A DNA stretch of 64,000 nt from the NCBI GenBank assembly GCA_963664365.1, contig OY761144.1, positions 2,108,001 through 2,172,000 on the forward strand, given 5' to 3'. Both the position numbers and the translations under genes were made by a program. Numbering within the stretch: the stretch's first letter is position 1; the number at the start of each line of letters is the position of its first letter. Source of the stretch: VXRN01 sp963664365. GTDB lineage: Bacteria > Chloroflexota > Dehalococcoidia > Lucifugimonadales > UBA1123. Below the pieces are notes generated by a model that was not told the origin of the DNA, ran no database searches, and saw only the letters and a list, made by a program, of their open reading frames with translations. Positions 14,411 to 23,100 of this stretch are shown here, piece by piece.

Positions 14411-15472
14411 CTACCTGTCTCTGACCAGCAGGAAGTGAGTTATCTCCTCGATCTCCCGCCTGGACTCGGCGGACAGTTCGACGGGCGCGAGGGAGCGCAT
14501 AGCCTCGTCCGCCCACCAGTTGGCTTCGGCCTGCGCGTTGTCCCGCACGCCGATTCGCTCCATGACTTCGAGAACCGAGGCCACGTCCTGGTCTTCGACC
14601 TCCGGCTTTTGGTAGATTTCCGAGATGAGCCGCGCGTCGCGCTCGTCCGCGGCCTCAAGCGCGCAGACGATGGGATATGATCCCTTCTTCCGGCGAATGT
14701 CCGCCCCGACCGGCTTGCCTGTCACCTCCTCCTCGCCCCAGACGCCGAGCAGGTCGTCCCTGATCTGAAACACGTACCCCAGCGCCCTGCCGCACTCTCT
14801 GAACGCGGCGGCGGCGGCGCGGTCGTCGGAGCCGACGACGGCCCCAAGATTGAGGGAGCACCGGATGAGCGCCCCGGTCTTGCGCGAGATCATGCTGAGG
14901 TAGTCCTGCTGGCCGATGTCGTGCCTGCCCTCGAATGACAGGTCCATGTACTGGCCCTCGATCATCTCCAGGTACGACTCGGTGAGGAGTCCGACGGCGA
15001 TGAGCGCGCGCTCGGCATCGATCCCCTCGTCCGTGAGACGCTGAAGCGCGGTGTCCGCCGCCACTCTCAACACGTTGCCCGAGACGAGGGCCTTCGGCTT
15101 GCCCCAAACGGCCCATATCGTCTTGCGATTGTGCCGGGTCTCGTCTTCGTCCTGTATGTCATCGTGAATCAGCGAGAAGTTGTGAATGAACTCAAGAGAG
15201 ACGGCGGCCGGGACAGCCTGCGAGAGTCTGCCGCCCACGGCTTCGCATCCGAAGAGGCAGAGCGTCGGCCTAACCGCCTTGCCGGTCATCGCCTCGACCG
15301 GGTTGCCCTTCTGGTCGGCCCATCCCATGTAGTAGCGCAGAAGGTTGTAAACGGCCCCTCGGTCGCCGTCGAGATGATTCTTGAGCGCGGCCTGAATAAC
15401 CTCTTCATATCTGTTGAAGACCGAAGGCAGTTGGACGGGCCGAGGGCTGGTCTGATCGAGAGGTGTGGTCAA
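14411..15472 (-). CDS. Polyprenyl diphosphate synthase (geranylgeranyl-type)
   Basis: Cytosolic prenyltransferase that condenses isopentenyl diphosphate onto allylic diphosphates. It has the first Asp-rich motif in LIHDDIQDEDETRHN, the KAVRPTLCLFGCEAVGG region and the second Asp motif in YVFQIRDDLLGVWG, with the KKGSYPI step typical of bacterial GGPP/FPP synthases. A longer ATG-started reading (15526) would begin inside tRNA-Gly, so I prefer the TTG at 15472. Product length cannot be fixed. It is cotranscribed with the nucleosidase. Confidence 0.9.
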   Translation of the reverse strand: MTTPLDQTSPRPVQLPSVFNRYEEVIQAALKNHLDGDRGAVYNLLRYYMGWADQKGNPVEAMTGKAVRPTLCLFGCEAVGGRLSQAVPAAVSLEFIHNFSLIHDDIQDEDETRHNRKTIWAVWGKPKALVSGNVLRVAADTALQRLTDEGIDAERALIAVGLLTESYLEMIEGQYMDLSFEGRHDIGQQDYLSMISRKTGALIRCSLNLGAVVGSDDRAAAAAFRECGRALGYVFQIRDDLLGVWGEEEVTGKPVGADIRRKKGSYPIVCALEAADERDARLISEIYQKPEVEDQDVASVLEVMERIGVRDNAQAEANWWADEAMRSLAPVELSAESRREIEEITHFLLVRDR

Positions 15473-15498
15473 TCCCGCGCCTGCTGGGTCTGGGTGTG

Positions 15499-15573
15499 TG
15501 GAGCGGGTGATGGGATTCGAACCCACGACATTCTGCTTGGGAAGCAGATACTCTACCCCTGAGTTACACCCGC
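15499..15573 (-). tRNA. tRNA-Gly (CCC anticodon), CCA encoded
   Basis: Minus-strand acceptor GCGGGTG / CACCCGC, anticodon arm TCTGC-TTCCCAA-GCAGA with anticodon CCC, T-arm GGGTTCGAATCCC, discriminator T and an encoded CCA (15499-15501). It lies just upstream of the polyprenyl synthase. Confidence 0.95.
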
Positions 15574-15752
15574 TCGCCGGTGGCCGACTCTACTCCGATT
15601 CTACCAACTGTCGGTTGGGGTGACAAGTTGGGACCGGCGGCCAAGCCGGGGTCTTGGGGCCCGCTCGGCCCGCATCTCCCCCGCGCGTCTTATGGTATTA
15701 TACCCGAAGCGATGGACGCCCATCGTCCTTAGTCCGCAATCGGAGGCTCACC

Positions 15753-16076
15753 ATCAAGCGCGTCGGATTCCTGCTGAAGGTCAAGCAAGACAGGCTCGAA
15801 GAGTACAAGCTGCATCACCAAAACGTGTGGCCCGAGATGCTGGACGCCCTGCGCCGCAACGGATGGCGCAACTACTCGCTGTTCGCGCGCGAGGACGGCC
15901 TGCTCTTCGGATATTTCGAGGCCGACGACGATTTCGCCGCGTCTCTGGAGGGAATGTCGAAAGAGGACGCGAACCTGCGCTGGCAGGAGTTCATGGCTCC
16001 CTTCTTCGAGATACCGGAGGGCGCGCGCCCGGACCAAATGATGGTCGAGCTTGAAGAGGTGTTTCACACCGACTGA
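15753..16076 (+). CDS. rhaM: L-rhamnose mutarotase, apparent ATC start codon
   Basis: Interconverts alpha and beta anomers of L-rhamnose. The 107 residues match the whole family: KRVGFLLKVKQDRLEEYKLHHQNVWPEML (His and Tyr of the active site), GWRNYSLF, GYFEADDDF, and the C-terminal EIPEGARPDQMMVELEEVFHTD. GGAGG lies six bases before codon ATC (15753), exactly where the family's initiator Met is expected, and no ATG, GTG or TTG occurs near it in frame. The nearest in-frame ATG (15654) would add 33 residues unlike the family. Either AUC initiates, or a G-to-C change or sequence error is present. Confidence 0.85.
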   Translation: MKRVGFLLKVKQDRLEEYKLHHQNVWPEMLDALRRNGWRNYSLFAREDGLLFGYFEADDDFAASLEGMSKEDANLRWQEFMAPFFEIPEGARPDQMMVELEEVFHTD

Positions 16077-16092
16077 CCCGCCGCGCGCTTCC

Positions 16093-17097
16093 CTATTCGC
16101 CCCAGACTTGCCGAAACAGCCGCAGCCAGTTGCCGCCGAGTATCTTGGCGATGTCTTCAGCGCCGTATCCTCGGCTTTCCAACTCCCTAGCCACGTTTGG
16201 CAGGCTGTCTGGCGTCTCCATTCCGGCGGGATGCGGCAGGTTGTCGGGATAGGCGTCTGAAACGTCCGTCGGCTTGGTTCCCTGCTGTGAGAATATCCAG
16301 TCGAAGAACGTCTTGGGCTGATTCTGAGTGTAGTCGGTCCCGATGCCGACGTGATCGATTCCTACGCGCTCTACCAGGTCGTCTATGGCGTCGATGTAGT
16401 CCCGAATCGTCGATGCGAACCCGTTGCGGAGGAACGGCGGAAACGCATTGGCGCCGATCACTCCGCCGCGCTCAGCGATCAAACGCAGGGCATCATCCGT
16501 CTTGTTCCTCGGATGATCGAAGAACGCCCGGGCGTTGGCGTGAGTGCAAGATACGGGATTTTCGGACAGTTCGGCGGCGTCCAGCGTCGTCCGATCTCCC
16601 ACGTGCGACAGGTCTATCAGTATGCCGAGCCTGTCCATCTCCCGGACCGCGTCCTGACCGAACCTGCTCAATCCGTCGTCGGTACGCTCATAGCAGCCGT
16701 TGCCCACCAGGTTCCGTTCGTTGTAGGTGATCTGGACTATCCTCACGCCGAGCGCGTGGAACAGCGCGAGCCTGTTGAGGTCGTTTTCTATCGGCGAGGC
16801 GTTCTGCCATCCGAGCGCCACGCCGACCTTTCCCTCTTCCTTGGCGCGCAATATGTCGCCCACCGTCCGCGCCTGAATCATCGTATCCCCGTAGGACTCG
16901 AACCTGTGAACCCACGCCGCGAGGTTGTCCATCGTCTCGCGGAAGTTCTCCCAGATCGCGATGGTCGCGTTGATCCCCGTCACCCTGCCCTCTTGCAGGC
17001 TGCGGTACACGTCGGGGCTGTCCCAGTTGCTGACGTTCAAGCCGTCGAACACAATGGACTGACCGTAAATATCGGATTGGGAGATATGCGTGGACAT
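16093..17097 (-). CDS. Peptidase M19 (renal dipeptidase) homologue with altered metal ligands
   Basis: 334-aa amidohydrolase-fold protein. The dipeptidase framework is clear: IDLSHVGDRT (H165), SCTHANARAFFDHPRNKTDDAL (H186), GIGTDY (D255) and the C-terminal GGNWLRLF. However, the normally conserved N-terminal zinc motif D-G-H-x-D reads DGLNV (residues 18-22), and the bridging Glu region (G-x-E-G-G) reads GWQNAS (95-101). One metal site should therefore be lost or reshaped, and classical dipeptide hydrolysis is doubtful. GGAAG precedes the ATG. It follows arsM by 23 bases and is probably cotranscribed. Confidence 0.88.
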   Translation of the reverse strand: MSTHISQSDIYGQSIVFDGLNVSNWDSPDVYRSLQEGRVTGINATIAIWENFRETMDNLAAWVHRFESYGDTMIQARTVGDILRAKEEGKVGVALGWQNASPIENDLNRLALFHALGVRIVQITYNERNLVGNGCYERTDDGLSRFGQDAVREMDRLGILIDLSHVGDRTTLDAAELSENPVSCTHANARAFFDHPRNKTDDALRLIAERGGVIGANAFPPFLRNGFASTIRDYIDAIDDLVERVGIDHVGIGTDYTQNQPKTFFDWIFSQQGTKPTDVSDAYPDNLPHPAGMETPDSLPNVARELESRGYGAEDIAKILGGNWLRLFRQVWGE

Positions 17098-17120
17098 AAG
17101 GTTCTTCCGCAGGTCTGGAC

Positions 17121-17867
17121 TCAGACTGCCGCCGATAGTTGGTTCACTGCCGGAGGCTGCTCCGGTTTGCTGCCGGATATGGCGGCGCTAAACCAGAAAT
17201 CGTCTCCGGCCGGCGGCGCGACGCTGACGCACTCCACATCCCGGAATCCGGCGTGACGAACCTTTTGAAGATACTCATCCACCGGAAGCGAGCCGGACAC
17301 GCACCCGGTGAGCAGCGCCATGTCCTGCTTCTCCTCGGTCGTCGCGGGCCGAGTCAGGACGATGTCCGTCACCACCAGCCTTCCGCCGGCGCTGAGAACC
17401 CTGAACGCCTCGGCGAACACCGCGTCCTTGTCCGGCGCGAGGTTGATGACGCAGTTGGACATCACGAGATCGATGCTGGAATCGTCCACCGGAAGCGCCT
17501 CGATGTCGCCGAGCCGGAACGACACGTTCTCCAAGCCCAGCTTACCCGCGTTCTCCTCCGCCCGTTCGATCATCGCCGGGGTGAAGTCTATGCCGATGAC
17601 CGAGCCGTTTGGCCCAACTTCTTTGGCCGCCAGGAAACAGTCCATGCCCGCGCCGCTTCCCAGGTCCAGCGCCCTATCGCCGGCGCGGAGGCCCGACAGC
17701 GCGACCGGGTTGCCGCAGCCGAAACTCACGACTCCTTCCGGCATCAAGTCTATCTCCGCCAATGAGTAGATCGGGTCTAAGCACGACGCTTCGCAGCATC
17801 CGTCGGACGCTTCCAGCTTCTCGGCGTAACTGTCGGAGATGTAGGTCTTCAAGTCTTGGGTGGTCAT
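17121..17867 (-). CDS. arsM: Arsenite S-adenosylmethyltransferase
   Basis: Methylates trivalent arsenic using SAM, in the cytosol. The 248 residues include the SAM loop LDLGSGAGMD (68-76) and the arsenic-binding cysteines in their usual contexts: C24/C25 (DGCCEASC), C51 (SFGCGNP), C139 (SNCVINL) and C189 (TGCVSGSLP). The start has GGAGGGG upstream. No ArsR repressor or ArsB/Acr3 pump is adjacent, so resistance would rest on methylation alone or on distant genes. Confidence 0.92.
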   Translation of the reverse strand: MTTQDLKTYISDSYAEKLEASDGCCEASCLDPIYSLAEIDLMPEGVVSFGCGNPVALSGLRAGDRALDLGSGAGMDCFLAAKEVGPNGSVIGIDFTPAMIERAEENAGKLGLENVSFRLGDIEALPVDDSSIDLVMSNCVINLAPDKDAVFAEAFRVLSAGGRLVVTDIVLTRPATTEEKQDMALLTGCVSGSLPVDEYLQKVRHAGFRDVECVSVAPPAGDDFWFSAAISGSKPEQPPAVNQLSAAV

Positions 17868-17904
17868 GAGTCTGCCCCTCCGTTCTCTGCTGCATCTATA
17901 TTAC

Positions 17905-18205
17905 ACCAAACATCCCCCAACCAACCCATCCTGAACACCCCCCAATCCCCAAACCAACCCATCCTGCAAATCCTACCCATCCTGCAAATCCTGCTTCTGA
18001 CCAACCCATCCTGCCAATCCTCCCCATCCCGTAAATCCTGCTTCTGACAACATTCCGACCGCCCCCTACTGTCATTTCGAGCGCAGCGAGAAATCTAAAA
18101 TCCCTGAACATCATCCAACCCAATCAGCGAAATCACCCCAATCACAAAAATCACAGTTCAGACAACCCCATCCTGAATATCCCCCAATCCCGTAAATCCT
18201 GATTC
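17905..18205. repeat. Degenerate intergenic repeat field (CCCATCCTG units)
   Basis: The 425-base gap 17868-18293 has no gene. From about 17905 to 18060 and again at 18160-18205 it consists of imperfectly repeated CCCATCCTG(C/A)AAATCCTG and CCAATCCC units. The skewed base composition is unlike the genes around it. Between the two blocks lies a palindromic element (18070-18096). Confidence 0.7.
18070..18096. repeat. Dispersed palindromic element (TGTCATTTCGAGCGCAGCG type)
   Basis: The 27-base element is an imperfect palindrome (TGTCATTTCGAGCG / CAGCGAGAAATCT). A related element with different arms but the same core layout occurs at 51884-51912. Such elements are widespread between genes in many bacteria. 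Confidence 0.6.
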
Positions 18206-18211
18206 TGACCC

Positions 18212-18240
18212 TTGACACCAGCCCAAAGACCATGTATTCT
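18212..18240 (+). promoter_or_regulatory. Strong sigma-70-type promoter of the 306-aa gene
   Basis: TTGACA (18212-18217), a 17-base spacer and TATTCT (18235-18240). Transcription should start about 45 bases before the ATG at 18294. Confidence 0.65.
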
Positions 18241-18293
18241 AAACAGAACTGTCGTACACCCACTAACCACCAACCACTAAAAACTAAAAACTA

Positions 18294-19214
18294 ATGACTC
18301 AGCAAACCCAACAGACACCATCCAACCCCGCCATCGACTTCGCCAACATGGTGTTAGCCGAGACCGACAACGCGCGCGAAATCATAGACCTACTTCACGA
18401 CATCGCGCAGGGCCAGCGGCAAAACTCCACCACCAGAGACCGCATCAACGCATCCCGTATCCTACTCGACAGAGGACTCGGCAAATGCCCCAAGCAGCCC
18501 CTAGACATCGACATCGACACCGACCCCGATAACCAAACCGACGACACCGACGTAGGGGCGATTCGTGAATCGCCCCCGGCCCCCACCCCGAGCGAACCCG
18601 AGTCCCCCGGACTAGTCACCCAACTAGACCAGTCCCTACAAGACCAACTAGGCCCACCCCCGGCGGTGCCCACTAACGACTCCCCACTAAAAACTAACAA
18701 CTCACTACTAGAAACTATCCAACAACACATCCTTGACATCACCGACAACGGGCGCACCGTCATGGTCGCCCTGAGAGACATCTACCGCGCCCCGGACGGC
18801 GACCCCAAGGTCAAAGACTCCCACCGATTCACCGCCGGCCGTATGCTATTAGACCGCATCCTCGGAACCACCCTCGAAACGAGGGCCCCCGTGAAGAAAC
18901 CCTACGTCCGCCCGGTCAGACAAATCGACCCCGACGACCTGGCCGAAATCGACGCCAAACTCCAGCGAATGGAGGACGAGGGCATACTCACACCCTACCC
19001 GGACGGTCACAGAGACAACATAACCGTGCCTGAGATACCCGAAGGCTTCGATCCGACACCCTATCTGAAAGAGGCAGCCGAAAAGTTCTGGGCAAACATC
19101 GATATGACGCTCGAACGACAGAAGGCATGGCCCGCCGTCGAAGAACGAAGGCGTAAGAAACTCGCCAAAATCTACCCCTCTCACTCCGAAGACGATAAAC
19201 CGCCGGACCCATGA
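18294..19214 (+). CDS. Uncharacterised protein with internal duplication and absorbed repeat DNA
   Basis: 306 residues, family not recognised. Two homologous helical blocks are visible: about 15-68 (AETDNAREIIDLLHDIAQG ... INASRILLDRGLG) and about 138-195 (DITDNGRTVMVALRDIYRA ... FTAGRMLLDRILG), pointing to an internal duplication. They are joined by a Pro/Ser/Asp-rich linker whose DNA contains a perfect palindrome (18555-18576) and ACTAAAAACTAAC-type repeats that also occur just before the start codon. The C-terminal third is charged. The repeated R-x-LLDR-x-LG helix resembles small DNA-binding or terminase-small-subunit-like modules, but this is weak. Its stop overlaps an ATG (19211) by four bases. 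Confidence 0.65.
   Translation: MTQQTQQTPSNPAIDFANMVLAETDNAREIIDLLHDIAQGQRQNSTTRDRINASRILLDRGLGKCPKQPLDIDIDTDPDNQTDDTDVGAIRESPPAPTPSEPESPGLVTQLDQSLQDQLGPPPAVPTNDSPLKTNNSLLETIQQHILDITDNGRTVMVALRDIYRAPDGDPKVKDSHRFTAGRMLLDRILGTTLETRAPVKKPYVRPVRQIDPDDLAEIDAKLQRMEDEGILTPYPDGHRDNITVPEIPEGFDPTPYLKEAAEKFWANIDMTLERQKAWPAVEERRRKKLAKIYPSHSEDDKPPDP
18555..18576. repeat. Palindromic repeat inside a coding sequence
   Basis: Ten-base arms GGGGCGATTC and GAATCGCCCC with a two-base loop. It is read in frame as part of the linker of the 306-aa protein (about residues 88-95). Elements with this core are common as intergenic repeats. Confidence 0.75.
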
Positions 19215-19432
19215 ACATGACGACCTCCGAAAACCTCCTACCTGAGATCATCGACGAGTTGAGGCCACTCCCACACGCCCAGCGTGCGGCAGTCCTCGAC
19301 GCGCTCTGGCTGCTAAGTGGCGTCTTTAGGATGCAGGCGCAAGGGTCTTCGCCCCCGTATTGCGGTGGAGGCGCGGTTGGAGTACGGTACTCCCGGACTT
19401 CATTTGTCGAAAGGACAGCCGGGGAGATTGAC
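19211..19432 (+). pseudogene. Truncated small ORF fused by frame to the SDR gene
   Basis: An ATG overlapping the stop of the 306-aa gene opens an ORF encoding MTTSENLLPEIIDELRPLPH then QRAAVLDALWLLSG, a plausible N-terminus of a helical partner protein. After about 38 residues the sequence becomes low-quality spacer DNA (GC-rich hairpin near 19335-19355) and runs in frame into the SDR. I read it as the remains of a second gene of the same operon. Confidence 0.4.
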
Positions 19433-20197
19433 ATGAGACTCAAGGACAAGACGGCCATCGTGACCGGCGGTTCGGCGGGCATCGGCAGGGCGATCTGCGA
19501 GTTGTTCTCCGAGGAGGGCGCGCGGGTCGTCATAGCGGACATCGACGCGGACGGCGGACGAGAGACCGCCGGACTGATCGCGGACGCCGGAGGGGATGCC
19601 GTATTCGTGGAGACGGACGTCTCCGACGAAGCGCAGGTCGCCAACCTGGTCGAGGCCGCCGTAGAAAGCTACGGAGCCATCAACGTTCTCGTCAACGACG
19701 CGGCGGCGTTCATCTTCGGAAGGGTCGAAGACGTTACGCCGCAGGAGTGGGAGCGCGTCATCGGCGTGAACGTGCTGGGGCCTGCGTACACGGTCAAACA
19801 TTCGCTGCCACACCTGCGGGCCGCAGGCGGCGGGTCGATCGTCAACATCGCGTCGGTGTCCGGCTTCGTCGCGCAGACCGCGTTCGTGCCCTACAACACG
19901 TCGAAAGGCGCGCTCATGCAGATGACGCGGTGCCTCGCGTTGGACCTCGCTCCAGACAACATACGGGTCAACTGCGTGTGCCCGGGCGCGATACTGACGC
20001 AGGCAACCGAGCTTCACCGCAAGTTCACGGGCGAAGAACGGGAGCGGTTCCTGGCCGACGCCGCCAACTCGAACTTCCTCAAGCGTCACGGCAGGCCGAG
20101 GGAGATCGCCTACGGCGCGCTCTTCCTGGCGTCGGACGAGTCGTCGTTCATGACCGGCCAGCCGCTCATAATAGACGGCGGCGCGACGGCTCAGTAG
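19433..20197 (+). CDS. Short-chain dehydrogenase/reductase (SDR)
   Basis: 254-aa NAD(P)-dependent oxidoreductase of unknown substrate. The Rossmann motif TGGSAGIGRA (11-20), catalytic Ser in NIASVSG, the YNTSK active-site pair and the C-terminal MTGQPLIIDGG are intact. One oddity: the usual NNAG is NDAAA in VLVNDAAAF. The acidic VIADIDADGG after the second strand suggests NAD(H) preference. The ATG at 19433 has GGGGAG upstream; the in-frame extension to 19211 belongs to a different, truncated ORF. Confidence 0.92.
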   Translation: MRLKDKTAIVTGGSAGIGRAICELFSEEGARVVIADIDADGGRETAGLIADAGGDAVFVETDVSDEAQVANLVEAAVESYGAINVLVNDAAAFIFGRVEDVTPQEWERVIGVNVLGPAYTVKHSLPHLRAAGGGSIVNIASVSGFVAQTAFVPYNTSKGALMQMTRCLALDLAPDNIRVNCVCPGAILTQATELHRKFTGEERERFLADAANSNFLKRHGRPREIAYGALFLASDESSFMTGQPLIIDGGATAQ

Positions 20198-23100
20198 GCC
20201 AGAACCTCGTAGATGGTAACGTGATCAGTCTCAAATACAGTCTTCAGATGCGGGGCGAGTCCGGCCTCGAACTTGGCTATTCCGTCCGCCGGGTAGTACA
20301 ACCTCTCGACCTGTCCGAGATAGATGTACTTCACGTCGTAGCGGTCGAGCAAAGACAGCGCCCGAGACACGTCGGAAGTGGAGTAGATGTAGTCCACGTC
20401 CCTAATCCGGGCGCCAACCATTTCTCGATAACCCCAACGTTGCTGCTCCTGGTGCCACTTCCACCCCACCACGCTCGGCAGACCCGTGTGAATCGAGACC
20501 CGGCCTCCCCAGCGATAAGTGGGAGTGTTGGCTTCCAGCGCCACTGGGGAACCCTGTACGTTTTCGCGCAGCCACCTGATGCCGTCGAAATCGCGCTCGA
20601 TGTCTATCCGTCCATTTGCGTCCCTGTACACGGAACCCGGGACGAACGCGAGGCCGTCCAGCGTCAGAGGCGTCACGTTTCCGTCGAAGCGGTCGCGCAG
20701 CCTGTCCTGCGTTCCCATCACCGGATAGACGGCGGAACCGATCACAAGCGCGGCGAGAACGGCGGCCCACAAGTATCGGAACGTCCACCTACGGGCGCCG
20801 GAGAACATGCCCGCGCCGAGAATCCGCCACAGCATATATGCCGAGGCCAGAGCGAGCAGCGCCCAGACCTGGAGGTAGAACTTGAAGACGCTGTTCATCC
20901 GGTCTATGTCGCCCTGGACCCTGACGAAGTCCAACCCGACGACGACGCACAGGGCGGCCAACGCCATCAGGCAGACGAAAGCCGGAGCCGCGACGCCGCG
21001 ACCGCCGGCGCCGAGCGCGCGCATCCCAACCGCGATGGTCAGCGCGATGAACATCCCCATTACGAGGACCGTGCTCCAGTTGAAGCCGGAGGTCAGCGCG
21101 GTCAGCGCGTAGCCGACAAGCACGAGTCCCACGATCAGCGCGATCAGCGTTCCGACGCCAAACTGCAATCGCTCCACAACCGCGGACGACCGTCCGGGTT
21201 CGTCGGACAAGACCGCCATCCTGTTGACATTCCCCCATGCGCGAGCGAAGACGGAGCGCAGTTCCCAGACGCAGAAAGAGCCGATGATGAAGACGAACAA
21301 CCCGTGAATCGCCAAGAATTGCCAGAGCGCCGTGGTGTTGGTGGTAGCCTCGACGCCTGTGAAGAACGCCTCGTAGTTGAGGTGGTAGGGCAGGAAGGCA
21401 ATGTACCCCACCGCGAAGACCAGGGCGCTCTTGACACCGGCGCGGAACAGCATGGACAGAGACAATCCGCCCTGCGCGATGTATTCGCCGAGGGCAACCG
21501 CGCCCATTGCCAGCAGCAAGTAGGTCGGATAGTCCCATGTGTTGAGCAGCCGCAGAGAGCCGACCACAAGGCCCAGCGCGGCGATTCGGCAGATTTGCGC
21601 GGGATTCCATGCGGACTCAAGCGCGCCCGGTCGGGCCATGCCCAACACGACGGACGCCGCCGCTCCGACGCTCAGCAGCGTGAAGGGCAGCGCGAGCATG
21701 TGGGCATGTGGGTCGGCAAACAGGAAGGTGAAGAACGGGAACTCCGTAATCTCGTTGCCCGGAGGGTCGGGTCCCATCATGCGGCTGGATCTCCAGAAGT
21801 CGAACTCTCCGAACGGAACTGCCTCCGTCACGGCGCGCCACGCGGCCTGTAGAACTTGGATCGCGCCGTCGAGATTTCCAAGAACGGCGACGAAGAGGCC
21901 GCCGCATATCCCGGCAAGCGCGGGCGAAAGCGCTCCCAAGCTCTTGGAAGAAGACGCCAAGTTATACACGATCGAGTATCCGAAGGCGACCGTCATCGCG
22001 AAGAACAGCGGAATCGCGAGGTTGACCGCTATATCGGGCACGATTCCTGACGCATGGATCAGCATGGCCAAGAGGAACTGTCCCCAGTAGTAGTAGTTGA
22101 TATAGCCACCGCCGAACCATGGATCGTAGGGCGGCATGTAGCTGGACTTGAGTACCGCGTTGAGATATGCCATGTCCATCGGCTTCTCTCCGCCTCGGTA
22201 CGGATGCCAGAGGTCGGGGTTGGCCATTCTAACTAGCGCGAACGCGAAGAACGCGATTAGGAACACGAGCTCGGCGACGGCGACGGTCTTCCATCGCTCT
22301 TTGAGGAAGCGCAAAATGGACTCCCTATTGAGCGCCAACGCCACCGCGCTGACCGCGAATAGCGCGAACACGCCGAACGCGACGCCCAATCTCGTAAACG
22401 CCACGACCTCGATACTTGCCAGCAGCCAAGTCACCAGTCCGACCAGCAGCAGTCCGAGACCCTTGGCGAGAAGCCATCCTTTATCGGCGAGCGGGCGAAA
22501 CACGACGAACGCGAGCGGGAACGCCAGAATGCCTATGCCCTGCGCCACTATCAGCCATGCAACGATGGGCATCCTGCCGGGCCAGCCATCGGCGTCTATA
22601 ATTTCGGACCACGTGCCCCCGGCCCGTTGCGCCGCAGCCTGGCCGGGCGTCAGCATGAGCCGCCGCCCTTCTTCCGGCCGTTCTTCCGGAGTCGGAGTTG
22701 GCCTGTCACTGGGAAAACCGCCCGCCGCGCTCAGTATGCGGTCCGAGATCGTGCCGGCGTCCAGCCTCGAAACATTGCGGAAGATCAGAACCTTCGGATG
22801 GTCGTACACCGTAAAGCTCTCGTCGGCGTATCCAAGCTCGATATCGGAGTCCGACGGTTCTGCCCCGGCCGGAGTCGGCAGGCGCGGACGTCCAAACGTA
22901 TCGTCCACCAGAGCTACGCCGAAAAGAGACGGGTAGGAGGTGAAATGAGCCGCCAGTTCGTAACCAAGCCGTCCCCCGAACAGCAGCTTGTAGTATTCAC
23001 GGCTGACGGGATAGCGTTCTTCGAGACGCGGTACCGTCCCGTACAGGCGGTTGCTGTACAGCGTGAAGACGTCGGCGCGGGCGAGAAGGTCGCTGATCTG

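Noticed and set aside
15473..15526. ATG start for the polyprenyl synthase at 15526
   Set aside because: The codons lie inside or directly beside tRNA-Gly (15499-15573); the translated residues have no family counterpart.
15654..15752. In-frame ATG-started extension of rhaM
   Set aside because: It adds 33 residues across the promoter region with no homology. The Shine-Dalgarno sequence points to the codon at 15753.
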